This document shows positions 33,378 to 45,204 of a stretch of DNA of 64,000 nucleotides, one piece after another (within the stretch, counting starts at the first letter, position 1; each line of letters starts with the position of its first letter). This DNA is from Orychophragmus violaceus (lineage: Eukaryota > Streptophyta > Magnoliopsida > Brassicales > Brassicaceae): positions 26,507,615-26,571,614 of the forward strand of contig CM058233.1 in the NCBI GenBank assembly GCA_030180135.1, read 5' to 3'. Below the pieces are notes generated by a model, which saw only the letters and a list, made by a program, of their open reading frames with translations, was not told the DNA's origin and did not search any database. The translations under genes were made by a program, and so were the position numbers.

Positions 33378-35880
33378 TCACGTCGCCTTCTTCTTCACCT
33401 TCTTTCCTTTTCCCTTCCCCCCACTCTGGTTCGCCGGTGCGGCTTTTGGAAGCTGGGCTTGCTGCATGAAGTATTCAAACCGTTTATTCATCTCTTCGAA
33501 CTTCTTCTCGTTTTCTTCCTCTTTTTCTGCCATCCAGGCTTCCATCCGCGAATTACTAGCCTTCAACGATTCGATCTCCGCATCCTTTTCCCTCAAGAAT
33601 TGGGCATAGTCCTCGCCTTCCGGACGTAAACGGGAATGCGGTGTCAACACTTTGTCCGCCAAGTTTCCCAAACCAAAAACTCGTCCTCTTCTCTTCTCAG
33701 TTTCCTGTAAAGTAAATACGTTATGGATTTAAGTTAAAGTTTAAGGTTAAACATAATTCAAATTTTATTTAAATTAAAAATTTACCGTGAGGAAGACTTG
33801 GTTGATTTTTTCGTCAGGTATCTCCTCCGTTGAACCGATTCTTTTGGATTGGGTAACCACCTCATCCAAACGCCTCTTCGTCGACTCCACAATCCTCCGA
33901 GCAATTGGATCCTGTATTTGGCCCGTTTCCTTGTTCTTGTGGCCATCCTCGATGAGCTCAATATGATTCAGATCTCGCCCCTTCTTTTGTTTCTGCAAAA
34001 ATAATTTTGAACTTAAAATAAAAAAATAACTTAACATATTGAAATTTAAAAAAAAAAGAACTGCTTACCAAGATTATCTTCCTTGATGCGGTGCTCCTTG
34101 CTCCCGCATTATGAGTTGCGATCCCGGCACCCTCCCTATCACTATTACGGTTCTGGGAGTTCGTCGAAGAGAGTGATGCGGTTGCAGGCTTACTCCAATG
34201 ACGGATGAGGCCCTTCCAAGTATCACTCTCTTTGTTAATACCCTTTGGAGTTTCATTACGACACCACTTCTGTTTCCAAGTGTTGATGACGTTAGAGTAA
34301 TGCGTTGATGCCTTTAGGTGGAACTCCTGTTCCACCAAAGTCGTATACTTCCTATCCCAAGTATACTCTTGCTATTCAAAACAAAAAAATAAAAATTTGT
34401 TAGAATTAAACACTTTAAAACTAAATTATATAGAATAATAACAATATATAACAATGTTACAAGGTAATTACCGCGAACTGACTGAACCAGTTATGCCTAT
34501 CGGATAAAGGTATTTCCCTGTACGTCGGGTACCCGTACTGGAGCATGTTGTACATCATTCCCAAGAAGCTCTTCGTGACCTTGGATTCGGTCAACGTAAA
34601 CCTAATAAGACCAAAAAACAAAGGTTTACAAAAATGTATATACTAAAAAGTGTAAATGGGAATATAAAGTTATAAGTTTTATTACCAGTAAGTGCCAGGG
34701 ATGGTCTCGTAGTAAGGGTCGAGACGTTTGAGCAGCTCGCGTCCCGGTTGATCGACTAATGCCGATATCTCATCGGCAATAGACGGCATGACATAATGCG
34801 GCGCCTGAGACACAGAATGACTCCCACTAGGACCCTCCGGCATAGTCTCAGACGTTCTCGGCTGTGTCTGATCCGGTGTGGGTCGCACCTGAGTCGATCG
34901 AGACCGTCGGGCTCTCGGTTGTTGTTGCTGGACCGGCTCCTGTTGCACCTCATTCAGCGGGATTTCGCTCAAAATGTCCTCATAGGTCAGAAAAGTATCC
35001 CTACAAACCAATCAAAAATTTAGATTCACATTTCTATATGTAACTTATAATAAAAAAATTAAACAAAACTTTGAAAAATCTTTTATAAGATTAGAAACTG
35101 TTTTAAAATTCCAAATAAAAAGGCAAAACATTTTTTATGTTTTAAAAAAATTTCAAAAACGTTTTAAAATGAACAAAATAAAATTTTAAAACGTTTAAAA
35201 ATTCAAAATAAATTACAAAAACGTTTTTTTAAGATTTAAAAGAATTTCAAAAACGTTTTATAACTCATAAAATTTTTAAAAACGTTTTGAAATCAACAAA
35301 ATAATTTTTTAAAACGTTTTAAAATTCAAAATAAATTACAAAAACGTTTTTTAAGTTTTAAAAGAATTTCAAAAACGTTTAGAACTCATAAAAATTTTAA
35401 AAATGTTTAAAAATCCAAAACAAAATTCCAAAATTACCCAAAAAATATATTTCATGATTCTTAGCATACTTCTAGTGTTCAATAAGTTTTAAAACGTTTA
35501 AAAACGTTTTAAATAGCGTTTAAATCTTTTGGAGAAACAAAAAAAAAAGGAATACACAATATTCTTAGCCAAACAATCCTAAATCCTAGCAACTATATTG
35601 TTCAATCCATTAGTCTCAACCTATACTACCTTTTAATCAACACATGCAACCATTTCTACAACCTAATCAAGAGATTTATGCAAAATCAATCGGTTAAAAG
35701 GATAACTTACATGTTTGTGGTGTTGGTGGCGGTCGGAATTGGGGATTAACGGCGATAATCCGGCGGATTGTTAGAGAGAATCGTTCGATTTCGCGAGATG
35801 AGAGAGAGAGAGAAGTTTCAGAGAAATGGAGAAGAAGAAGTTCGATCGGGAGAATATGAACTGATTTCCGACGGAAATCC
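33378..35880 (-). CDS. TnpA-like DNA-binding protein of CACTA-1 (full-length, intact exons)
   Basis: Minus-strand exons with consensus splice sites: 35711-(about 35.88 kb), 34686-35000, 34472-34601, 34081-34371, 33786-33992, 33378-33704. All joins I checked keep the frame. Order: Pro/Gln/Arg-rich N-terminus (PPPTPQT, QPRTSE), GRELLKRLDPYYE, GMMYNMLQYGYPTYREIPLS, FSQFAQEYTWD, EFHLKASTHYSN and WKQKWCRN (Transposase_24 core), a Ser/Asn-rich linker, RRIVESTKRRLDEVV, and a C-terminal coiled coil (FLREKDAEIESLKASNSRME) ending in a Lys-rich GKGKGKKVKKKAT tail. Such proteins bind subterminal repeats and regulate their own promoter. No ATG is certain in the first exon. CCGTCGG motifs lie just upstream, where LINE-B has landed. 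Confidence 0.8.
35088..35520. repeat. AAACGTTT-rich repeat in the first intron of TnpA
   Basis: About ten AAACGTTT palindromes at 10-40 bp spacing (near 35157, 35190, 35218, 35250, 35280, 35311, 35341, 35370, 35490, 35498). Part is a tandem duplication of about 125 bp (AAAATAAATTACAAAAACG at about 35206 and 35329). Lies within the intron 35001-35710. Confidence 0.75.
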
Positions 35881-35920
35881 ATCGGAAATCATTTGTCGTC
35901 AGTTTTCCGTCGGTATTTTT
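35864..35920. promoter_or_regulatory. CCGACGG motif cluster upstream of TnpA
   Basis: TTCCGACGGAAATCCATCGG and TTTTCCGTCGG occur just 5' of the TnpA gene, between its first exon and the LINE-B 3' end. Same motif as the subterminal arrays, so a possible autoregulatory site (inference). Confidence 0.6.
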
Positions 35921-36083
35921 GGCGGTCCAATTGTTTTCGCCAAAATTTGGCTGTTTTTTTTTGTCAACAAGAAACACTAACAAAGCCTAATTATCGTTGA
36001 TCCAAATTGGTGGCTCCGGTCCAATATGGACTGTATGCGACGGTCTGAGACGAGCACTCCGTGCTAGTCTGTCTGCCATCAGA

Positions 36084-39000
36084 TTACTTGTGCGCGGTAT
36101 ATGGATGAGCTTGAATACAGTGAAGAACTCCCTTCTTACTTGGAACTATTCTATGTGATTCGAGAGAGCTGGTCATTCTTCTGGTTCCGACACTATCTTC
36201 ACCAATTCTGAACAGTCCGTTGCAAACGTCATGTGGGTATGCTGATGACACTTCATGCACTCCATGGCCCATACTAAGGCTTTGAATTCTGCATGTAGTG
36301 GTGATATACTTGCTCTAATATTCATTGCCCCCATCAAAACATTCTCATCTCTCTCAAAACGACTATACCATCATTGGCCCGACCATTTATCACCCTCCTT
36401 CCAAGATCCATCCACAAAACACCAGTGACCATTAAGTATCAATTCATTGTGTGAGGAATGTCCATCCCTTGTTTCTATCGGTTGTTCGTTCACCTCAGCC
36501 ATATGTGCATCTCCCCATGTTACAAATTCCATTTCTGCCAGTCTCAATGTTTCTTGAGGGCCCCGATCAATATGTTTGTAAACCATATCATTCCGATTTT
36601 TCCAATTGTACCACAATAACCAAGGAAATATATTCATTCTCTCGTCCGTCAGTATTCTCCAAAATAGATAATCCATATTCGTATAGAGAGATGTTAATGG
36701 AAAACGCTCTAGGTTTGTTGGTATTTGGGACAACGCCCAAGTCTGGATTGCTGGAGGACATTCGAAAAGCACATGATTTATTGATTCATCCTCCACTCCA
36801 TACCGAGCACATCTAGTGTCACATTCAAGTTTTTTGTTACCGGTAAACAGCCTGATAAAGCTTGCCATATGAAATGTCTAATCTTCGAGGGGCACTTTAT
36901 CTTCCAAGAATAAGCCTGGAGACGTTTAATGCTCGGTTCTAAAATAAGGTCCATTCCATCATCCTTAGCACGCTCTAATTGGTACCCTGATTTCACTGTA
37001 TATTTACCCGTCTTTGTGTGAGCCCAACCCAATGAATCCGGTGTATTCAATCGGCTAAAGACCACAGTTAGTATCAGAGCCACGTCTTCTGGTTCCATGA
37101 TTTCCTCCATGAGTTGCTTGTTCCATACCTGGTGTTGTTGATCAATTAACTGATTAACTGTTACCAAAGTATGATTAGAATTTGGTTTTTGAGTTGCTAG
37201 TCTCGGGCGATAGGCTGGTATCCATGGGTCGTTCCATATTGAAATAGACTCCCCCGTTCCCACCCTTTTGATTAGTCCTTTTTTAACCAGAGGCCTAGCT
37301 GATATAATACTCTTCCATCCATAGGATGCTGAGTATGATCTTACTGGATCAAGGGGATCCGTATGACGAAAGTATCTTCCTTTAAAGACTCTTGAGAACA
37401 GAATATTCGGTTTATCAATTAGTCTCCATAACTGTTTCGCTAGGAATGCCGTGTTAACATCGTAAAAATCCCTAAAGCCGATTCCACCATCACTTTTATC
37501 TTTACACAATTTATCCCAAGACTTCCAATGCATACCAGTATTCGTTCCTCCCGTGCTCCACCAAAAGTTGGATACAATACTTGTCAATTTTGTCGTAATC
37601 GTTTTTGGTAACCGATAACAGGACATTACATGATTTGGTAAGGCCGTTGCCACTGCCTTGATCATGACCTCTTTTCCCCCTCGTGAAAGCAACTTTGTTG
37701 TCCATCCATTGACCCTACCATGAAGTATATCCTGTAAAAAGCTGAATACATGTGTTTTTGGGCCACTAAGGCTCTCAGGAATTCCCAAATATGATCCCAT
37801 CCCTCCTATCGTTGATATTCCCAAGATCGCTTTCAACTCATCTCGCACTCCAATTTCAACCTTATGGCCAAACTGCAGTGAAGACTTCGCAAAATTTATC
37901 TGTTGACCTGATACACCCTCATAGTCCTTTAGAATCGGCAAAATTGTCTCACATTCCTCTTTCTCAGCTCTGCAGAAAAATAAACTATCGTCCGCGAATA
38001 GGAGATGGGATATTGGAGGGCTCGCTCTTGCTACCTTTAGTCCCGTCAGTTGTTTTTCACGTTCCGCTTTTTTAATATTCACTATTAGTGCCTCCGTGCA
38101 CAATATAAATATGTAAGGCGATAAAGGATCCCCCTGTCGTAAACCCCTCTGTGGTGCAATAAAACCTCGTGGCTGACCATTAATAAGAACCCGATATTGG
38201 ACTGTTGTAATACAACGCATTATTCTGTCCACACATGGTGTCGCAAACCCCATTTTGGCCAAAAGTTTCTCTATGAAGGCCCATTCAACTCTGTCATAGG
38301 CTTTACTCATATCCGTTTTGATTGCCATAAACTTGCTCTTACAAGATGGATTCGTCCGTAAACCATGAAACATCTCTTGAACAATTAAGATGTTATCTGA
38401 AATTAATCTTCCGGCTACAAAGGCCGATTGAGTCTCAAAAACCAGTCGTGGAAGAAGTCCTTTTAACCGTTGACACAGTACCTTGGAGATGATCTTATAA
38501 CCCACATTACACAAGCTAATAGGGCGCAATTCTGTCATCCTGCTTGGCCTTTCCGTCTTTGGGATTAGGCAAATATTTGTCAAGTTTAGCCTATTGTCCA
38601 ATTCCCCAGTCATTAAAAAATCATTAACCATGCGCACCACATCATTCTTTACAATTGGCCATGATCTTTGGTAAAACAATGCTGTCATCCCGTACGGTCC
38701 TGGTGCTTTCTCTGGATGCATCAAAAACACCGCTTTCTGAACCTCCTCTTCTGTGGCTAGTACCATCAGTTTCTCATTCATCTGTGTTGTTATTGATTCC
38801 GGCACTTCCTGAAGGAACGCCTCAAAACCATCTGGGTTACTAGTAGTGAATAATTCATCAAAATACTCCACAGCTACTCTTTCCACCTCATGATCCTTCG
38901 TAACCCACTCTCCGGATGTATTGTGAAGTCCAACAATACGATTTCTTGCCCGCCTTTGTTTCGTCAAAGCAAAGAAGAATTTCGTATATCTATCACCCGA

Positions 39001-39105
39001 CTTGTGCCACAGGTTCCTGCTTTTTTGTTGCCAAAATTGTTCTTCATCCCTGTAAGCCTCTTTTAGTTTTCCCGAAATCTCTATAACCTCTGCTTGTGTT
39101 CTCAT
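36084..39105 (-). pseudogene. LINE-B ORF2, C-terminal part (RT intact; zinc-binding and RNase H regions frameshifted)
   Basis: A 775-codon open frame (36778-39105) covers the entry to RT and the whole RT: ALTKQRRARNRI, PGPYGMTALFYQ, RPISLCNVGYKIISK, SAFVAGRLISDNI, IKTDMSKAYDRVEWAFI, GLRQGDPLSPYIF, LLFADDSLFFC with the FADD catalytic pair, and GRVNGWTTKLLSRGGKE. It ends in a frameshift in the zinc-binding domain (near 36820). The next frame (36371-36868) carries CDTRCARYGVEDESINHVLF and the RNase H start CFVDGSWKEGDKW, then a stop; 36084-36272 holds the last remnant. At 39101-39105 the frame crosses the Copia-C target duplication. Confidence 0.88.
39101..39105. other. Copia-C target-site duplication, left (CTCAT)
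   Basis: CTCAT directly before the LTR at 39106; the matching CTCAT is at 45929-45933. With the insert and one copy removed, the LINE-B ORF2 frame is continuous. Confidence 0.92.
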
Positions 39106-39824
39106 TGAAGGAATTTCTAGCAGTTCCTAATCCAATTAGGCAAACCTAGTCTGAATTCCAAGCCTAGGATCTAGGGTTCATGTAATTGAATCTAGGGATC
39201 TCAGAATTACCTGGTGATTAGCAGCGGAAGATAAACAAGAAATCGAGATGGCGAAGCACCTCAAACGCTGTGCCTCTACTGGTATCCACACGCACACAAA
39301 CTGAACAGAAGGGATGCTAGTGCCTTTAGAGATCAGATCTCTCAAGCGGTTTCTGTTTCTTTTCTGGTGGCTGTAAATTAGGTTAAGATTGAGTTTAGGT
39401 CGACCATATATATATGTCGACTTAAACCACAACGGAATTAACCAACGATTAAACCGAATTAATCTGGTAATCCGCGAGTCGTGTTGACCGACACACTCTC
39501 TGTGTCGATCGACACTGTCGCTCTGTGTCGACCGACACACTTATTGTGTCGATCGACACTGTCCAGAAACTTTGTATTGAATGCATATCAAATATGCATT
39601 CACCCGATCATTACATTAATGATCAACCTCATATACTACGTCCAGTTTGCTTAGGTGTGTGACCCTGTAGGATCATATAACACTAGCAATGAGTTCTCAA
39701 CTCACTGATCATAAGTGGCTTCTAGCAAAGCATTACGACTTCCCAGTGTCATATGATTGTCTCATCTCGACAGTACGACTTTCACTCAAGAGCAAGTACA
39801 ATAGATTTCAGGACATTCCCAACA
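39106..39824 (-). mobile_element. Copia-C 3' LTR
   Basis: 719 bp, TGAAGGAATT ... CCCAACA on +. Contains two paired palindromic cassettes starting at 39481 and 39525. The polypurine tract follows at 39825. Confidence 0.92.
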
Positions 39825-39840
39825 ATCTCCCACTTGTACT
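39825..39840 (-). other. Copia-C polypurine tract
   Basis: Minus strand GTACAAGTGGGAGATT immediately before the 3' LTR, identical in type to the tract of Copia-B. Confidence 0.85.
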
Positions 39841-40625
39841 GGAATCATCTATTCTATAATCCCTTCGTCACTATATCTCGATTTGGCATAAGGCAAGATC
39901 TGTGTCACCCTTATTTAGCCAAGATCATGTTCATCGAACTCCGATTTATACTGACAAGACAAACGACTGACAATCACCTCGTTTGAGTGTGGCCACACAT
40001 TTCTCAGTATCAAATCTTCGATGGGCCTTGAGATATTTATCTCCTGTTATATAGGAGGGACAAATCCCATCTTGTTCCATCCCTGTTTCTTCACACGCTT
40101 CATGATACGCCCAATCAATGCCTTTATAGTCACCAGTTACGGCTGACGTTTGACAAGGTTAAAGCGGACCAATTCACATGTAAGAAAAACATGATGAACT
40201 CAGGTCTAAGGACTATACTCTATAGTCGTAATGAAAACTCTCATGACACTTATATAACTATCTCGTAGAGTTCTCATCAGTGGGTCATGTCTGATCCTGT
40301 GTTCTTCAACACATATCAATGTGATTGACTTTAATACTCTTATTAATGACTCCATGAAACTTAGTCATCAGTCACCTCACATACTAGTCTCACGTGGTTG
40401 TTAATGTCCCACTTTAACAACCTTGACCAGGGACTAACATAATTTATGTCATTTATTATCTATAGGGGTTTCATGATCAAGTCACATACTTGATGACCTA
40501 TAAAATGTCATAAATTACATTGGGACTATTATTTAATAACCATTATTAAATAATACAGATGTCAGATTTCAATAACATAATCAAATTATGTTTATACGAA
40601 CATCATATCATAACTAAAATTAACA
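39841..40625. mobile_element. Copia-C 3' non-coding region
   Basis: No coding domain. Sequence between the pol remnant and the polypurine tract, similar in layout to 4501-5364 of Copia-B. Ends at AACTCCCACTAAAATTAAGA near 40630, the complement of the CAGTGGGAGTTTG-type stretch of Copia-B. Confidence 0.6.
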
Positions 40626-41311
40626 TCAACAACTCCCACTAAAATTAAGATCACATCTTAAGACATCTAATGCCTTTAGCAGTAGTCTGACCCTCATTCG
40701 CTCTTGCTCAGCGTGTGTCAAAAGACACTGCGTCTTGCTAAGAGTAATACCAAGAGTCATTTGCACGAAGCCCTTCTTGGAATCCTGCATACTGGACCTG
40801 TGCAAGGCCTTATCACCATAAGTATCTTGACACAATCCAATTAGCTTATCCAATCTATCTCTATAGATTCTTATTCCAAGAATGTATATGGTTTCTCCCA
40901 TAATTTTATCGAAAAACAACTTTCGAGTCGAGTCTCAACAGACTGAAACAATCGAACTTCATTTCCGAGAAGCAGTATGTTATCAACATAAAATACTAGA
41001 AATGCAACTGCGCTCCCACTAGTCTTCTTGTAAACACACGGTTCCTCTTCATTTCTGATAAAGTCAAACCTTTTGACTACTTCATCAAAACGAAGATTCC
41101 AACTCCGAGATGCTTGCTTTAATCCATAAATGGATCGATGAAGCTTGCATATCTTCCTAGCTTCATTAGGATCAATGAAAACTTCAGGTTGTGTCAGGTA
41201 CACATCCTTTTTCAGAATTCCATTAAGGAAAACTGTTTTCACATCCATCTGCCAGATCTCATAACTATTATGAGTGGCGGTTGCTAGGAGAATCCGGATG
41301 GACATAAGCAT
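40626..41311 (-). pseudogene. Copia-C reverse transcriptase remnant
   Basis: Minus strand 40871-41311 encodes the Copia RT: EIWQMDVKTVFLNGILKKDV with the first catalytic Asp, YLTQPEVF, KLHRSIYGLKQASRSWN, and the second motif reading YVDNILLLG instead of YVDD. The frame then shifts into 40626-40919 (YILGIRIYRDR, GITLSKTQC), where the polypeptide ends early; RNase H is absent. The Asp-to-Asn change and the missing RNase H make it inactive. Confidence 0.87.
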
Positions 41312-41834
41312 GGTGTCTGGGATTAGGTTTCTTCACAGTCAATACCTTGAATTTAATTGAAACCTTTTGCCACCAACCTAGCTTTGTACATCTGAATATA
41401 ACCATCCATGTCAACTTTTCTTCTTGAAAATCCATTTACTCACAATGGTTTCTACACCATCGGGTACATCAACCCAAGTCACATTTGGTTCTGTGACATG
41501 GATCCCATTTCGGATTCATCGGCTTTCAGCCACTTTCGGAGTCAAGACCCATCATTGCTTCTTCAGAATTCGCAGGTCCCGTCACTTTCAATGATCAATG
41601 GATCATGGCAATTGGTTACGAGAAATCCACATTTCTCGGGTTCGTGACGGATCCTTTCGGATCTGCGAGCTTCAGTTTTGTGTAAAAGTCGCGCACATAT
41701 CTCATATGTATACTTTTACCATGACCTAATTAACCAAGATTTAAACCGTAGTTAATTAAGTCATAAACCAAAATCAATATTTTGGTTCGCGGTCTGTGTC
41801 GATCGATGCAACTTTTGTGTCGATCGACACTTCT
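41312..41834. other. Copia-C region between RT and integrase, including an LTR-like segment
   Basis: 41690-41890 resembles part of the element's own LTR: a cassette pair at 41796 is followed by TTCAGAAACTCGCCATTTGAA and TATACATTCACCAGATC, close to the LTR's CCAGAAAC..TATTGAATGC..ATGCATTCACCCGATC. The remainder (41312-41690) shows degraded pol linker sequence. Confidence 0.6.
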
Positions 41835-42790
41835 TCAGAAACTCGCCATTTGAATGTATATCGAATATACATTCACCAGATCTTTTATAAACTTTAGGCA
41901 CCACAGGTGCAGGTTCTGCAACTCTTTGTAGATCCAACTGCTGCTCTTCCTCATCAGGTTGAGGAGTGTCCTGTGTTTTTCGAATTTCTTCGAGTTGTAC
42001 TTTACTCCCACTGTTCTTCTTGAAAAGACAGTCTTTCTCAGGAAAACATAGCTCCGAGTAACAAACAATTTGTTCTCGGACCGGTTGTAAAAGTAACATG
42101 CCTTGGTTTCGTTAGGACAACCAATGAAGTAGCACTTATCGGATTTGGGTGTGAGCTTATCAGAGATTAAACGTTTTATATAAGCCTCACAACCCCAAAT
42201 CTTCATGAAGGACAAATCAGGAATATTAACAGTCCACATCTCATGTGGTGTCTCTGTAACTGATTTCGATGGAACTCTATTTAATGTAAACACAGACGTT
42301 TCTAGAGCGTATTCTTAGAAGGATAATGGAAGATCTAAGTGACTCATCATTGATCGAACCATATCTAATAAAGTCCGATTCAGGAGGAGTGAATTGTGAA
42401 ACACTTTCACAATCTCTCAAATGATCACTAATTCTTGACTTAAGTATTCACCTCCATGATCTCATCATAGAGCTTTAATACCTTTGCCAAATTGATTCTG
42501 TACTTCATTTTGGAACTCTTTGAACCTTTCAAAGATTCTGTCTTATGTCTTATAAATAAGACATAACCGTACCTACTGAAAATATCAGTAAAGGTAATGA
42601 AGTACTGAAGTTTTCCTCTAGCACTAGTGCTCATTGGCCCATATACATCCGTATGTATAAAGCCCAATAAGCCTTTGGCCCTTTCATTTTTGTTCGTTCG
42701 CAACCTGTATCGACCGACGCACCGTTTGTGTCGATCGACACTACCTCTGTTGAAAGGAGCCTTTGTCGTTTTACTTAATAAACAAGATCC
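41835..42790 (-). pseudogene. Copia-C integrase remnant with an inserted palindrome cassette
   Basis: Minus strand: CLLSKTTKAPF (end of the zinc-binding region), then about 20 extra codons containing the cassette at 42707-42741, then ERAKGLLGFIHTDVYGPM (first catalytic Asp), FITFTDIFSRYGYVLFIRH. The frame fails near 42440 where the SDxGGEY region should be. It resumes at 41835-42293 with LNRVPSKSVTETPHEMW, WGCEAYIKR, KCYFIGCPNETKACYFYN, the C-terminal integrase segment. Inactive. Confidence 0.8.
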
Positions 42791-43404
42791 ACTTTACTCA
42801 TTATGATTCATAATCAGATGAGTCCAAAAGCCCATCACTATGGAGCTTCTGAGTCTTTTCTTATTTATGTGGTCCAAAACGACAATGCCAGAGAAAATGT
42901 TTTGATTCATATCATTTGACTAGAATCTTTTGGTACTAATGTTATAGTCAGGCATGATTTGGTTTAGAACATAAAGTCCATTCTCTAATGGATTGCTACT
43001 ATAAAATATATCAATGTAATCAAATGAATAACACTTATTCTTAATTTGAAAACTGATATCCTTCCATATCCAAACAAGGAATAGAAATAATCTTTCTGCT
43101 CATAGCAGGTACATAGTAGCAGTTTTAAGTTCAAAACATGCCATAAAAGAAAACAAATGAAATACTCCTACGGCTAATGCAACAACTCTTGCTCCATTTT
43201 CCATGCATAGGTCCACTTGTCTTTTCTCTATAGTCCTACTTTTGCTCAGGCCCTGCACATTTTCACAAAAAATGAGTACCACAGCTGGTATCAAATACCC
43301 ATTAAGTAGGACTATAAGAATTAACATTTACTTCTATAACATAATAACTGAAGAAGAAGTCTCGTACGTCTTCTTCAGCTTCTCATAATCTTCCAAGAAT
43401 TTAT
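42791..43404. other. Copia-C degraded protease/pol sequence
   Basis: Between the gag knuckle and the integrase zinc-binding region where protease should be. Only short broken frames; I cannot identify the DSG protease motif. Confidence 0.5.
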
Positions 43405-43477
43405 TGCAGTTTCTTTTCAAATACCCATAACCATTACAATAACGGCACTTAACATCTTCAGAAAGACTGGTTTAACC

Positions 43478-44104
43478 TTAGGAGAATGGCCAGACTCGCT
43501 TGGGTTCAGCAGTCTTAAGCATCCCATGCAATTCAGTCAACGTCTTCGTCAAGTTGTTCATGTTATAGTTCATAACAAATTGATCATAGCTTGACGGCAG
43601 TGACTGCAGAATGATGTCAGTAGCCAACTCTTGGCTAATGGGACAATCCAGTTTCCCCAGGTTATCAATATAACCCATCATATTAATGACATGAGGACTA
43701 ACTGGTTCGCCCTTTGGTAGCTTGCACTCAATCAGAGATCTAACCGTCTGGTATCTCTGAGTTCGTGCCTGCTCCTGAAACATACTTTTCAGGCCAGTGA
43801 TCATCTCTTTTGGCGACTCCACGTACTCATATTGCTTCTGCAATTCCGAGTTCATGGTAGCCAACATGAGACAACTCACATCCACCGCATCATTATAATG
43901 CTTATCCCAAGCATCCTTATCTGACTGCCAGGCATTGGCTCGGTACTTCTTGGGGAGAACTTTCTCAAGGACATAGTCCTTGTTCTCCTGTTTGAGAACA
44001 ATTCTCAAGTTCCGATACCATTCAAGAAAGTTGGATCCATTTAACTTGTCCTTCTCAAGGACGGATCGCAGGGAGAAATTGTTACGATGGTTTGTGCTAG
44101 ACAT
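43478..44104 (-). CDS. Copia-C gag-like protein (208 aa)
   Basis: Begins MSSTNHRNNFSLRSVLEKDK at 44104, followed by LNGSNFLEWYRNLRIVLKQE, CLMLATMNSELQKQYE and SLPSSYDQFVMNYNM, the standard Copia gag (UBN2-type) capsid domain. It stops at 43478; the zinc knuckle lies just downstream in another frame (43405-43450), and there the His is replaced by Tyr (C-RY-C-NGYG-Y-LKRN-C). Gag forms the particle that packages element RNA. Confidence 0.82.
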   Translation of the reverse strand: MSSTNHRNNFSLRSVLEKDKLNGSNFLEWYRNLRIVLKQENKDYVLEKVLPKKYRANAWQSDKDAWDKHYNDAVDVSCLMLATMNSELQKQYEYVESPKEMITGLKSMFQEQARTQRYQTVRSLIECKLPKGEPVSPHVINMMGYIDNLGKLDCPISQELATDIILQSLPSSYDQFVMNYNMNNLTKTLTELHGMLKTAEPKRVWPFS

Positions 44105-45190
44105 AGCTGAAAAACAAGGGAGGTTTAGTTATGATGTTCAAGAAATGAGAAGTTTTAACAATTAAGAAAACTCGCATTATATTCAAACAATGTTTCCTCA
44201 GATGAATATAATGATCCAAGACCCATACTTCACTAAACTTGAGTGAGCCACTGGCTATCACCCAAATTTTAGCTATCTAGGTAAGCAACAACTTTGCTAG
44301 TTATATCCAATATAACTCTTGGTTGTGGATCGACATCTCATGCCAATCCACTTGATGTCTCTGAGCCCAAAACGATTTTGATGGCCCAGTCAAGTAAACC
44401 AATCTCTTCAGTCATGTAATTGTTGATGTCTTGCACTGCAAGTCCATCAACACGATTACCTCCTGTCTTACTCATGTAATCGTGGACATCTTGCACTGCA
44501 AGTATATCACACAATGAAATGAGTCTTGACAGTTGACAAGATTGGAAAGACATCAAGTATCACTTGATATTTGGTTGAGGAACAGAACCATTTAAAACGT
44601 TCAGTTTTATTATGTTTTAATTCTTCTAATTAATCGATTCATCTTGCTTTGGTTCTGTGATTTCAGGTTCCATAACCTAAACCATCGAATCTGATGTCGA
44701 CCGATACTACTTTAGCATCGATCGATGCAGAATAACCAAAACAATCCGCAATAACCGATCAATCCAATTGATCCGGTTTTGAATACCGGTCAGTGTCGAT
44801 CGATGCTACACTAGCATCGGTCGATACCAACCTAATCAAACCAATCGCAATTAAACCATTCACAGTGTTCAACCATTATAAACAAAGCTCGATAACCGGT
44901 CCAATCCAATTGAACCGATTCATCAATCTCGCGAGGTTTGTGTCGACCGACACAACTCTTGTGTCGATCGACACTAGGCGAAACAAATTTTATTCGGGTT
45001 ATCCTTCTGTGTCGACCGATACCGGATTGGTGTCGATCGACACAGGGCGATAAACCCTAATCGTTTTTCAAGCCAAAAACCTAAAACTAGATTTTTCATG
45101 AAAACGAATTTTAACATGTTTGTATCAACTATACAGAGATCCAGATTCAACCAATCTAATCAACATGCTACAGATTCAATAGAACCCTAA
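44105..45190 (-). mobile_element. Copia-C leader
   Basis: Non-coding sequence between gag ATG and primer-binding site. Four paired palindrome cassettes lie at 44694, 44793, 44940 and 45009. A direct repeat with CTTGCACTGCAAGT occurs near 44433 and 44492. Confidence 0.7.
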
Positions 45191-45203
45191 GGCTCTGATA
45201 CCA
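45191..45203 (-). other. Copia-C primer-binding site (initiator tRNA-Met)
   Basis: Minus strand TGGTATCAGAGCC, one base from the LTR edge, same as in Copia-A. Confidence 0.9.
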
Positions 45204-45204
45204 C

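Noticed and set aside
35694..35882. ATG at 35882 as the TnpA start
   Set aside because: It falls in the CCGACGG motif cluster (MDFRRKSV) and may be accidental; the true first exon start is left open.
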